DNA from: Apophysomyces variabilis
Lineage: Eukaryota > Mucoromycota > Mucoromycetes > Mucorales > Mucoraceae
Assembly (NCBI GenBank): GCA_002749535.1
Contig: MZZL01000039.1
Span: 186,001 to 250,000 of the forward strand
Direction of reading: 5' to 3'
DNA length: 64,000 nt
Part shown: piece after piece, positions 45,544 through 56,985 of the stretch
Position numbering within the stretch: position 1 is the stretch's first letter
Layout: every line of letters begins with the position of its first letter
Made by a program: the position numbers and the translations under genes
Notes under the pieces: generated by a model
The model's database searches: none
Seen by the model: the letters and a program-made list of their open reading frames with translations, nothing else
What the model was told of the DNA's origin: nothing

Positions 45544-45741
45544 CTAGGTTTTGCGTTTAACGTTTTGTTTCGCACCTGGTTCACGCGAACCTATGATCTG
45601 GATTCTACAACTTTGCCCAACTTCGTCCATTGCACAAGCGGTGAGGATGGATTCAAATAAAAACAATATAACCATCAAAGCTAGAGAAAGAGAATAGGAA
45701 GGTGCGGTATGTGATGCCTCGTGTCGCCGACAATTGCTTGA
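45544..45741 (-). CDS. possible exon of a small membrane protein
   Basis: After an acceptor tttgacag (end at 45742) the minus strand encodes 65 codons: SNCRRHEASHTAPSYSLSLA, then LMVILFLFESILTACAMDEV, then a basic tail ending NVKRKT-stop at 45546-45544. It contains one good transmembrane segment. Alternative splicing at gttgtag could instead join a longer, also hydrophobic frame (45345-45584). No upstream exon with a start codon is established. Low confidence, but the codon pattern is better than its surroundings. Confidence 0.25.
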   Translation of the reverse strand, partial: SSNCRRHEASHTAPSYSLSLALMVILFLFESILTACAMDEVGQSCRIQIIGSREPGAKQNVKRKT

Positions 45742-47150
45742 CTGTCAAAGAAAAGGGAGCGATCATTTGACGGCCGCTGTCAGCAAGGTTTCATTTACCT
45801 GATTTACGAGAATGGACCAGTGTGTATGAGATCAATGAATTGTTCTAAAGATGATACAGGTATAATGTGTCATTCGTAGTTATCATCTGCCCAAAGAAGG
45901 GCTATTGATACTATTCTTTGAACACTCATTGTTAACTTTACCACTAAAATATGTAATCATCGTTGTTTTCATTAGAAAGAACAATCAAACTTTCCCTGAT
46001 ATGCATTCTGGATCGCACTTTATAAACAGAACAGGGTCATACTTAGTGGAGTCTTTTAAGTCTTTCATTTTCCAATTTTCTGTCACTTATTGTTGTAATG
46101 ACTGATTACACCATGAATAGCGTTCCTAGATAGGAACTGTTACTCTCATTTGTTGAACACAACGGGCAGCTATGGATGAGACCTCACGTATTGAGGAAGC
46201 TGATATGGTAGAATAAACAAAAGTTTCGTGATTATTTTGTTCGTGAGAAAATATACAAGATATTGAGAATAAGAATCAGACGGTTGGGGAACCATGGCTT
46301 GCTGTAAATATCGTAAGCTCTATGGTATGTGTTGTATAATTAGCCGAAAGTAGAAGTAGAATTGACAGCCAGCTATTTAATTAGTCTGCGCTTAGAAGAA
46401 TAAAGAAGAACTCTTTTTTGGCTGTATCAATTCTTACCCTGGAATTGTAGCCCTATTATCCTCTACTACGATCTTAATCTAGTAGTCAATAACAGTATGC
46501 CTCGAAGTAATACTCAGTAGTTCAAACTATTTACGTTGAGAATTACTACTGACTTTGTTTTCATTGCTAGGGGTAAACTATATTGTGATGATTAATAAGA
46601 TTTAACCTTTACTTATTGTCTTTCTATATATCATACAGGTACCTGGCGTTTTGCATTATGCAAACAAAATCGGCTACACTATTTTTGATGATATTTTCTC
46701 GTATCCTCAATAGCTTTAACCATTGGGTCGTTTAGAATTATTTCCTAATTAGTAGGATAGTTATCTATGACTTTGAAATGTAGTTGCACTTACCTCTGAA
46801 CGAGCACACGCTTTTGATTCAAAATCTCTTATTGCGAATTTTCATAGTTTGATTAAATGTTTCTTCAAAATTTTACTCTCCGATACTTCAAACAATTTTG
46901 GGTGATATCTTCAAACACATTTGAAAAAACCAATAGTCTATTGTTTATCCTCTTCTTAATAATTGGCAGGGCTCCCAAGCTTGTATTGTAAGCTTTTTAG
47001 GTCTTCCCTTGACGGTCGTTCTATAAGTTTTTTATTACTTCGAAACATGCTTATGCCAATGATAAAATAATCCGCTTCAATCCCCATTTTCATTTCTTCT
47101 CCGCGTTTGTGACTAAGAAACTTATACAAAAGTATACATCTATAACCGTG
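45742..47150. other. AT-rich intergenic region
   Basis: No gene or motif recognised on either strand. It marks the left side of the DIRS-like remnant; no terminal repeat of that element could be found by eye. Confidence 0.4.
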
Positions 47151-48254
47151 GTCTTTATGCAGACAATGAAATACTTCGGTTAATGATCAATCAGGCCATC
47201 CGTTATATATCTGAAAGGTAATTGTTACACTTTTTCTCTAAAAATTCGAGAGATGTCGCGAACTCACAAGTTGTCAGTTATTTATCGTCATGTTTCAGGA
47301 GTGAGCAACAAGGTGGCCGATCAACTGAGCCGAACGAAACTGTTGAATCATGAACGATCGTTACCCTGGAGACAGTTCCATCGGATCAAAGAGCGTTGGG
47401 TCCACTACAGGATGAGAATCGATGCGTTTGAATTGGGACATCATGCCAAGATTCCGCAGTATTGGAGTCATAACCTCGACCCAGATGCGAGTGCAATAAA
47501 CGCATGGCAACAGAGATGGCCAAAGAGGGGTTTGTATTTGTACCCCCATGGAAACTGATCCCAAGGGTACTACAGAAATTGAAGACGGATCGCATGAAAG
47601 AAGCGGTCATGATGACGCCGCGTTGATCGACACAATTTTGGCGGCCGATGCTGTTAGGAATGCAACACGGGCCACGAATCGATATTCAGGTACATAGTTC
47701 GTAACTATTTGACCGTATGGCGATTATCCGCTATTACCAGACACAAGAGTTGCACCCTGAACGGCGTCCGTTCCGCTTTGACAACGGTTTTTTCAAGTAT
47801 TACATCCGAGCGCCAAACGATTGACGGACAGAAAATTGAGACAATTCTTCAAGCAAAGAAGATGGAATTTGTATTACCTCGAGTGTCCGACAAAATATGG
47901 GATGTACAACCTGTACTAAGACTACTGAAATCGAAGGGTCCTATCGAGCAACGATATCTATAGAGTTTGCAATATGACAGTAATGCTGTCGGCATTCGCC
48001 ACTATGTGATGACCGAGATCGGACCATAGCTAATCTCCAATTTAAGAGATAAACAGTTACACTACGATGAAAAGAGCCAGCTGACGGGCGCAATAATCAC
48101 CGCACGTTTCTCTAAAGAGACCACGGTAAAATATCGAAATTAGGAGTCACCACTGAAGCAGGTTTTGTGTCTGGTCAGCACTTTTGAGACCTTCATCAAA
48201 CAGTCAGTTGCCGCAACGGACTCTGAGGACGTGAGTACTCCGACCGAAGATTAA
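47150..48254 (+). mobile_element. DIRS-like retroelement remnant (RNase H end and tyrosine recombinase)
   Basis: Collinear fragments on the plus strand. The end of an RT/RNase H domain reads YRHVSGVSNKVADQLSR (47283-47333), followed by the DIRS/Ty3-type downstream block FHRIKERW...RIDAFELGHHAKIPQYW and AWQQRWPKRGLYLYP (to about 47555). Next, WRLSAITRHK (47712-47741) and KIWDVQPVLRLLKSKG (47891-47938) match the N-terminal part of DIRS-type tyrosine recombinases, and VLCLVSTFETFIKQSVA (48161-48211) a later part. Stops and frame changes separate the blocks (for example after 47558, 47963 and at 48141). The 5' half (gag, RT palm) is absent. The family follows from block order; the exact element and its termini were not found. 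Confidence 0.6.
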
Positions 48255-48699
48255 TGAATGCGTCGTCACTCAGACTTTCTTTATTCTATCTTTTGCCTCC
48301 CCTTTTCTACGGTGAACAAAGCGCTTATGCACGCCGAAAGGTGATAGAGTTTAGACCGTTAGAAAGATTCTTTTTTATTTAGAATCTGAAAATAAAAGCG
48401 TGGCTTGGAGGGCCGAGGACGGAGTGAAGGGCGACTGACTGTTTCTTCAGTGGCGCAGAAAGCAGCACAAATACAAAATATCAGGTACTTATGATCGAGC
48501 CCATATCACCGTAGAACGAAGCTGCTCCTCCGTGCTTGCCGTAGCCCAGTCAACTGGTTCATTCGGAGAAAAAAATTCCAACGATACTGGATTACTAAAC
48601 AGCCATCGCCTGCAGAGGACCATAACGATGATATGGAAGAACGTGCTGGCCTCGGCTACCACCAACACCGAGAGATTGCGGGAGACATAGCCGTGGAGA

Positions 48700-50340
48700 T
48701 TGCGAGAAAACAACGTATGGCATATATCTCCCGCCGAGATGTTTGAAAGCTTGCATAGCTACGATGGTCAGCCATCAATTACAGTTGGCAACATCTACAA
48801 CTTCAAATTCACCTATATGTCGTCTGGCAATGCTAACAGTATCGAAGTGCTTATCCGCCATTTCCTTTCATTGGACTACCGGATCCGACATGACATGAAC
48901 AGCGACAAGAAACTCAAGTCACTTTTAATTTGCTACCTCAACGCCATCGAGAGAGCAATTCGTTTTTCTGATGTCGTTGATAATCGAATCGACGTACAAG
49001 ACGAATGCTTATAAGATGCCGATGGTAAATATAATCGGTATCAGCAATTTGGGTACGGCAAAATTGCGTTCGTGCGTGATTGTGTGCGCAATTATGTCGA
49101 ACAAAACAGAAGTTTCGTATCGCTAGATGGTGGAGATGTGCAAGAAGATGATATGGCGTGTAGACGACCCAGCGCTGTTCGTCACTGATAACGAACAGGC
49201 GCTAATCAATGCATTGGTCAGCGTTTCCCCCTCAAGTTCGCATACACTTTGTTGCCGGCACGTTGCCAAAAACTTTGAAAAACACACTGCAGGCCTGCGT
49301 CTTCCTGACAGTAAAGAAGGAGAGGAATTTCCTGCGACGATTAGTCAGTTGCTCTTTGCTAGAAGCCACCATCAATTTGAGGAAACTATTAGCCAGTATC
49401 ATAGCTGGGCTAAAGCTGGCAAAGACGGTGGCAACCATTTATTAGTATATCTTAATGAGTACTGTAGTTAACGAGATTATGTTATAAAGTTTGAGTTCTT
49501 ACGACATTTCATTTTAGAATGCTCAAGATCAAAGAGAAGTGGGCTGGCCCCTATGCAGAAATGCTTCAACACTTCGGAGCTAGATCTACTCAACGTGTAG
49601 AAGGCATTCATTGGGTCCTAAAACAGGCGTTAGAGACGCCTGGTAAGCTCCTTAAGCTGTTCCATACACTTGATGTGTGGATGCGAGAGAAAGTAAGCAC
49701 GCTGATTCTTTTTTACTATTTTCCCATTTACATCAGTCGTATTAGCACGACCAGGAGTTGAGCGAATTTATAAAGGAAAAACGCTCGCAGCCTGTCATTA
49801 GCAATGCTGAGGACAGGTATCACCTGGAAAATCTGTTCGGCTGTGCCTCGCATTTCGCTATCTACGCGCTTTTAGCAGAACTTCAGAAAGCTAAATCCCT
49901 TACAGCAAGCCATTTTGCCCATCCATGCACATGCAAGGCCAGGTTCAATTATGGATTGATGTGCAAGCATATGCTACATGGGACAAATGACCAGATCGCA
50001 CTGTCATCCATCCATAAAAGATGGCTATTGAGTCCTTCTGAACGTTAGTGTCATATGACATACTATTATATTGAGCGCATGTCTAAAAATCATTTTTCTG
50101 CAGGTCAGTTTGCCTTTATTCCCACGGCGCCGACCGTCAGCAGCCACACTCAACAGCAATTCAAGAATTTCAGTTCAAAGTGCAGCAGAGATGCGATGCG
50201 CTGGCAGACGACCAACAGCGACAAGACTTGCTTGCCAAGTTGAACGCTCTGTTGGACAACTACAAGCCTTTGGATACAGAGCGCATCCAAGAGCCATCAC
50301 ATGTTATTGTTAATCGATGTCAAGACATAGTGCAAGGTAC
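48700..50340 (+). mobile_element. Mutator-like (MULE/FAR1-type) transposase remnant
   Basis: Plus-strand fragments of a MULE transposase with its zinc SWIM end. An N-terminal block at 48700-49014 includes SIEVLIRHFLSLDYRIRHDM. The catalytic middle at 49127-49471 includes DDPALFVTDNEQALINALVS, HTLCCRHVAKNFEKH and YLNEY. Block 49519-49693 reads KIKEKWAGPYAEMLQHFGAR, then STQRVEGIHWVLKQAL with the likely catalytic Glu. The SWIM-like end HPCTCKARFNYGLMCKHMLH (49919-49978) has C-x-C-xn-C-x-H. A good intron-like gap separates 49693 and 49749. The first catalytic Asp block is damaged near 49015-49126, where the frame is broken by stops. The order is that of FAR1/MULE proteins. No terminal inverted repeats were seen. 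Confidence 0.62.
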
Positions 50341-51971
50341 CCTTTGCTGACCCTCTTCTTGTTATGGGTTTTATTGTTTGCTTGTTCCTGTTTGTCGTTT
50401 GGAAAAATGAGTATACTAGAATTCTTCTGCATACGAAAATTCGGAGCTTAGCCGTCATAAAGAAAAATTGGAAGATTGTCCTAGATACTTCCTACTTTGA
50501 GCATGCTGATGTCAAGAAATACAATATTGTCCATAGTATTGAACAGAACAACGACATTTGTTGACCTCAATTTTACTGGTATTTATCCGAGGGGTTAACG
50601 TCGTGGATTCTAGTCGATTTAGGCACAATGCGCTGAATTGAAAGCGGTTTCAAAGCGGAGGGGTATACAATATGCTTGCTGTTAATTCTAAAACTTCAGA
50701 TTCTTCACTTATGGCAGACGGTCTATATCTGGTATTTGTATCCTGAATATACATGGCCGGCCAACCTCCTGCTTAGGGTTCGCTAGGGTACAGAGAGGGT
50801 TACTCAGCTGCTTCCTCTCCACACATGCTTAATCCTTGTCCAAGCGATCAGTATTCAATTCGTGAATCTTATCGTGGAATATGATCAATGCGCATACACA
50901 CAAGATTTGTATTATTAGAAAAATACAAATGGCAGCTTCTTTCTGTCTCCCTATATTAGGAATGATAAACAAGACCTTTGTACATCCTGACATTCAATCT
51001 TTCAGTCATATTAGTTATTTTAGTCATCAGTATCTCTTGTCTGGCAGTTGTCGCGCCAAACTTCATGCTAAATAACCGATGTCAAACGATGAATGGGTTT
51101 GAAGCCACGAATGGATGATGAAAGCTAGGAGCATTTCAGAAATAGTCTCGGGTAATAGCTCAAGGATCTGAGCGTGTTTTTGTTCGTGCAAAACGCCTAT
51201 ATTCGTTTGAGGCATACTTATCTCATGCGAACGTTCGCATGGTTTTCCACATCTCTAGTTGGTACCCCATCTGGTTCACAGTCATTCTTGCGAGGCGGAT
51301 TACCTTGCCCATGTCGGCAGGAAAATGGAGCTCATGCTGTGTTATAGCATTCGAGATGACACTCAATAAGGAAAGCTGAGGGCTTTTAATGTCAGCTATT
51401 GAATACCATCGAGGGATTGAATGTTCACGCGTTAGGAAAATGCGGAATTTTTGTTCTCAATTTAGGATGAAAGACTTTATCTTTGGAGAAGAGTGCAAAT
51501 TTCCTTTGCGACTAGGGCTTTAAATGCTTAATGGGTTTTTTAAGGTATCATCTCCTGACGGGTCTGCATTCATGGTATTTGCATATGTAGTCATGTCATC
51601 CTCTGCATAACTGATCCTTATTTGGTACGATCCGCTACGTACTCCAAGTGAATTGGTAATCTTAGCTTCTAAGAATTATTTAGGTTTTGGTTATTGAAGG
51701 TTAGTGTATGTGTTTTCTTTTGTTTTCTGTTCTGTTCATGCTCTATATATATCAATGCGGGATTTACGGATCATTCTTTAAAGCAGACAAGGAACAGCGG
51801 ACTTCTCTAATGTGCGGAGGTATTTCGATTGGTCTCGGGAGTAACCAATGAAGTCGGTGATAGAAAAAAAGTTTTTTTTTTCGAGGCACATTTCAGGCGG
51901 ATATAAACGAGGCCAGCACACGTTCTTCCCGGATCCCTATCCTTTCCTTTTACCATCCGAAATATAACAAC
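50341..51971. other. intergenic region with promoter of the coiled-coil gene
   Basis: No coding feature is recognised in 50.3-51.9 kb. A TATA-like ATATAAACG at 51900-51909, about 70 nt before the ATG at 51972, is a credible promoter for the next gene. Confidence 0.4.
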
Positions 51972-52367
51972 ATGCTCTTGTGCTTAGCATCGTCTACTTT
52001 CAAGAAGTCCTCATGGGTTCGTCATGCTTCCGTACTTACTGCTCTTCCTCCAAACCCTTCTTCTTCCTCAAGAGCATTTGAATGTTCTTCTTCACATATT
52101 GTCACACCCGCCTCCGCTCCGCTGACCACTCCGTCCAATAATGCATTCAACCCTGATTACATACCGAAGAAGACAAAGGCACGATTAACTCTCACAGAAC
52201 TGAGAGACGTCTTGGACACTTCTAAAATTCTGTTACAACGCCTGCAGCAGGATTACGTTGCACAAGCGGAAGACAACCGCCAACTTCAGGAACTGGCAAA
52301 AGAACAGCTCGAGTTGATCAAGACGCTACGACGATTACACCCAGTCCCAGATGACGAAGACAACTGA
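51972..52367 (+). CDS. small coiled-coil protein, possibly mitochondrial
   Basis: Intact 131-aa single-exon gene. The N-terminus MLLCLASSTFKKSSWVRHAS has no acidic residues and carries K/R/H residues between apolar ones, as in mitochondrial presequences. Residues 25-65 are Ser/Pro/Ala-rich. From about 75 a heptad-patterned helix (LTELRDVLDTSKILLQRLQQ then LQELAKEQLELIKTLRRL) forms a coiled coil, ending in acidic PDDEDN. The ATG at 51972 is the first after a TATA-like element. I recognise no named family; the layout recalls small mitochondrial or organelle assembly factors, but this is inference. It is an island of normal coding sequence between transposon relics. Confidence 0.6.
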   Translation: MLLCLASSTFKKSSWVRHASVLTALPPNPSSSSRAFECSSSHIVTPASAPLTTPSNNAFNPDYIPKKTKARLTLTELRDVLDTSKILLQRLQQDYVAQAEDNRQLQELAKEQLELIKTLRRLHPVPDDEDN

Positions 52368-55300
52368 GACGTTTCTTATCCATCGATAGACAATAGAAGC
52401 CTTTTATTCTTTTTCTTCCCATGCCTGTACCGTTTCATCTTTCCTGCCTTCGTTTTTTCGCTTCAACCCTTCCCCAAAAACTCCCTTTTTGTTATTGCAT
52501 CTTTCGCATCCTGTTGATCGCATCGTACAATCTATATTGGACTAACCTTAATAAACATGCATCTTTGTTAAAGAAATAAGTTCAGTTGTATGCATTGGAT
52601 TTAGAAAAACCTACGTTCATGCTTGCCGATCTAATCGATAATAGGGATGTAAGAAAGTCATGGGTCCTTTCCTTTTGATCCTAAATGCACGCTGTCTAAT
52701 CAACTTCCTATCAGTCTCGATCAGAAGATTGTCAATTTTCTATAAACGATACGAATATAAACACTTGTTTGAACTATACGGTACATGCGGTTGACCAGAC
52801 TTTAGATGACCTTTCTTTTTTGGTAGAACAAACAACCTAGCTTAGGAAACTGTACATCCATAAAAGAAGAAAAGGGGGGTCGTACCAAACGAGAATATCG
52901 GTGGCGATCGGAAAGACAACGATGCTCCTGAGTTTCCGTTTCATTGGTAACAGAACATGCAGACTCCTTTCAGTCTTTTTCACCTAACTGGATGAAATAA
53001 CCATACTAATTGTATCAATCCAGTTTAGATTGTTATTCCAGTGGAAATATATATTACCTATATAACCCCCCTTTTCCAAGAAATGGTTCTTTGAGCATGA
53101 CCTACCTTATCCGGAAGTCTGGAGACAACATCATAAGAACAATTTTTTTTTTGGTTTTTGTTAGAAAGTAGAGAATCGGAAGGATATACCACTTTCACAT
53201 TCTTGCTCATGCCACCAAGCCATCCATAATGGTACTGAACACTTGTATAAAACGAATATGGAGTAAAATAACAGAAAACCCACCAGCAACCATGCCGGTT
53301 GCCAAGACAGCATTTAAACCTTATGCTTTCAATTGCAGTGCAGAAAGCATAAACCTGGCGGAGGGTTAACTTACACTATTTGTTGAATGTTATTTTACGC
53401 TACGTTAACAAACTTTGCGCCATGGCAGGGTCAATATTGCCCAAAAAACCATATAAATATGTGTAGTCACTAAATGAATTATACGAGAAATATATTGTAC
53501 TTACAGCAACTTGATCGTCCAATAGACATAAAATATATTTTACCAGCAATGAAGATGCATTCCTGATTAATAAATGGCAGGATGTGATTGGCATCTTTTT
53601 ACTTACACCCAAAGGGTATTCCTGACTTGCATCAGGCGTACAGTCAGCACTTTTTCGGTGAGAGCAGTTGAAGGAGATCCACTAGGCTATTGTCAAACTG
53701 GAACGCGATGCAGAGGATTTGAAGTGATGCAACACATGGTAAAGACTTGGAGTACAGTCGGTATGAGTGGTACCGTGAATGGGACGGAAATGTTTCTTTT
53801 TTTTTCTTCTTCGCTTACCTTATGGAGTGCAGGGAGCTTAGTCACACAGCCAAGGTGGTTCAGGATAGTGGTATTTGAGGCCAAATAGAAACACAGAGCA
53901 TAAGTCTCTCTGCACATACTATCAATGGAAATGCATATGGGATTGTTTCAAGCAACAAAGCCAAAGAGCCAAAAGGAGCTTGTCTCTTCCGTTAAACACT
54001 TGAATTACTGACATCAGAAACCACAGTCATTGATAGGAAATCAATGGATGTCTAACCAATGATAACACTGAGAGATGTAACGAATAAAATAAATCAATAC
54101 GACAAGTTCGATAGATGAATTAAAAGATACCACGCCTTTTCATGCGAATCGAATTTATAGGAATTATCGCCTCTATAATAGGTACAGAAGTAAAACAAGC
54201 GTATGTAGTATTTAGCAGGCAATGCTACGAAGTTATACACTCCTGTTCTGTAAAAGCCTCCAACGCATGTTCATTTATATATTCTTGTGCTAAGGGAAGG
54301 ATATGTACCAAAGTTACGCAGTGGGCGATTGCGAATGAGCTAGCAGTACAAAGTCGGATGTTTTCTATACGTCGAAAAACTTGGATTCTGAGATCTGTTA
54401 GAGGTGCAGTACACTGTGAACATGGAGCGAGCCACCATGTATTGCCTCTCCGTAAAGAAGAATCAACAAGTCAGCGCCGATTCTGCTAATAATTTGCGTG
54501 AACCATATCAGCGGCCAAGAGGTATAGTTAAAACTCAGACCTAGTGACACTTTCTCTTTTATGAAGCAAATGCTCTGTGACATTTGGGCACATGAATGTT
54601 TCCTCTTATCATCTGACTCACTTGGCGATTATAGTAATTTGCTAGTTCTCGATCCATGGTGGCATTAGGCATCTTCTTCACAAAGCAGAAGAGGTCATTG
54701 CTATGTCTACTAGAACGCAAGGACCTGTCATTACAGTTGTTGTACCGTATTGCAAAGTAGAAAATTGAGGAGGAATGTTCTGTTGAGGATGCCAAAATCG
54801 AGGTGTTACTTGACGTTTGCGAGCAGATGACGAAGCAAATACGGAAGATAATTAGAAGCGTAAATGACCCTTCTCCATCGTCCGAGGAAAACTCTGCTCC
54901 TTTATGCTCAAGACGCGCTGGATTATTTAAGTACGTGCAAACGGAAATATTCTTCGGCATTGTTCCAGCGATCTAGTGGTGACTCCAGTGGAAGATCCTA
55001 AAGAACTAAAAATATCGGAAACAGGCGACAGCAAATCAAGAGAAACCCACGTAGATCAACTTCCGGAGGCTGACCACGTTGACTCAGTTGATATGCACTA
55101 TAGGAAGAGTTCTCTTGAATAAACCTGAAAACGACATTTATCAGGATTATTCGAGGATAACATTTCCCGTAGTGATGCAATTTATCAGGATCTAAATGAA
55201 AGAACGGAAGGATGCACGTATGAAGTGGGGTCACTGCTACAGTGAACGGTGTAAAAAAAGTTTTTTTAAAGATTATAAAAACGCGGAGGAATCTGTGAAA

Positions 55301-55521
55301 GATATGTTCCATAGGAAGAAAAAGAAATCGGCAAGGGGTTAATAAACATACTTCACGCTGTAGAAAAGCATGAAGGGATAAAAAGAGCACTATGAGCTTG
55401 TGAGTGTCGTGAGCATCGTGAGTAGCGTGAGTAATCTGAATGTCGTGAATATCGCGTTACGCGATCACCATGAGATCGTCAAATGCAGGCATGAATCCTA
55501 CCTACTTCATAGATTTCTTTT
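52368..55521. other. long region of eroded open frames, no intact gene
   Basis: Several protein-like but broken stretches occur. On plus: 54142-54489; EEECSVEDAKIEVLLDVCEQ at about 54757-54816, continuing to 54966 after an upstream stop; VVTPVEDPKELKISETGDS... to a stop at 55122-55124; and SGLFEDNISRSDAIYQDL near 55142. On minus, 53917-53405 allows a chain of short exons (GCVTKLPALHK, then PSGSPSTALTEKVLTVRLMQ), but one intron would be only 35 nt. None matches a family that I know. A degenerate GTGAG/CGTGA repeat lies at 55394-55460. The region looks like decayed element or gene sequence. Confidence 0.35.
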
Positions 55522-56040
55522 CTAATTGTAAGAATGTAAAAAGAAGGACGTTGCATGTCTAATCCAGGCTTGGCAATCGGATCTGGTCACTTTGTTTATT
55601 GAATCACAAATCCGGTCCGTAAGTCTATCATCAGCTTTCAGTGCTTTTCTCCTGATATCTGCTTTTACCTTTGACCATGATTCTTTAATGGGATTTAAAA
55701 ACTGGAATATGGTGGCAAGTACAGACACTTATAGCCTCTGCTTTCAATCAATTCACGAACGATTGTTGGAGTATGTATAGAAGCATTATACAATAGGATA
55801 TGACGGTCTTTTATGTCATTTTTTGTCCAGCACATTCATTACATTTGATATATATAAGACAGAAAGTGTTCTGTACGCGTATCAATCCTACCATTGACTG
55901 TCTTTGCTTCTTTTCTATTAAACTTTCTCTTTCGGATACAGATGCAGCCTGAGGCTTTCTCAGAAATATGTCTATCACTCCAGCCTCAGATAGCCCAAAG
56001 AAATACCATGTATTCTTATTAATTACAACTATTTGCACCT
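55522..56040 (-). mobile_element. Tc1/mariner-type (DDE_3) transposase remnant
   Basis: C-terminal catalytic part of an IS630/Tc1/mariner transposase on the minus strand. It opens with the eroded block VVINKNTWYFFGLSEAGVID (about 56035-55976). Then come the second-Asp region LLYNASIHTPTIVRELIES (about 55791-55735; the expected D of the DNASIH-type motif reads Y here) and LYLPPYS immediately before FLNPIKESWSKVKADIR (about 55700-55650; the third catalytic acidic residue is the E in NPIKE). The tail is DRICDSINKVTRSDCQAWIR. A one-base shift separates PPYS from FLNPI, and the N-terminal HTH part is missing. Clearly a dead copy. Terminal inverted repeats were not found. Confidence 0.65.
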
Positions 56041-56985
56041 TGTTTAAAGGCCTCTTTTTGCTTCAATCATACTTTAAAACCTTTTAACAAGTACTCCTTA
56101 AATCCAATCAAATATTATACTGTAGTAAAGTAACGCCGTCCTAAAGTTCGCATTAGGCCTCAATAAATATATATGCATGAACTTTTAAAGGCTGCAAACG
56201 TTAGTATCACCTTTCAAAATTAGAAAAAGCCTGCCAAATATACATGATGTAGTGTGTAAAATGCTGGAAAGAAAGCAGAATCTTTTGAAAGGAAAATATA
56301 CTAGTAAGATACAATATGTGAAGTTTCCAACATCCGTGCAAGGGAATTGATATATTTCGAAGGCCAAGGTATCCTTCGTACGCCTGGCAACGATGTCAAA
56401 GTTTGCAAAGCATCATATGTAAACTTTAAAAAGTATCATATGTAAACGTTAAAAGGCTAACTGCATTTTTGTAGTTTTGGGATGCCTCTCATATGGCGAC
56501 AATCCATCCTTGTCCCGTTGCCAACGGAATCCAATACCTATATTAATTTCATCCTGTCTGTAGCTGGCACCATGATCACGACGATACGGTGGTCTCACTG
56601 GGCTTCGTTTTTGATGATGTTCCTTTCCACTCATCACGTACCATTGCCACAACTTATCTTTTGCTCTGTAAGATAAAATAGTCCCCGTAATTTAACCTGC
56701 TGTGTATGTAACCGCCCATTGCAGCATAACAAGATCAATTAACACACAACATGCAGTAGTATGGAGCAACCGCTCAGATCATGCTTGTAAAAGGGAGGGA
56801 GAGTATTGGTTTAAAATAGAGACAATCGTTGCCCGAAATAATAATGTATTTTGCTGTTTGAGGATAAATTTCTAATTTGCTTCATCTTTTCAAAATTGGA
56901 AAAGCGTAATTAATGCAAATCTTTCCTGTTTCGATATTTGACAACAAGTGTTCTGGAAAAAGAAACTGTCTGTAAATACTTTGAT
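56041..56985. other. AT-rich region with a short direct repeat
   Basis: A 16-18 bp direct repeat (ATCATATGTAAAC followed by K-TTAAAA) occurs twice in tandem at about 56410-56452. A minus frame at 56449-56652 has no motif that I recognise. This is the 3' flank of the hydrate-epimerase gene. Confidence 0.3.

Noticed and set aside
53405..53917. Four-exon minus-strand gene ending WRKVC
   Set aside because: Frames can be joined, but one intron would be 35 nt, shorter than any other seen here, and no family match is evident.
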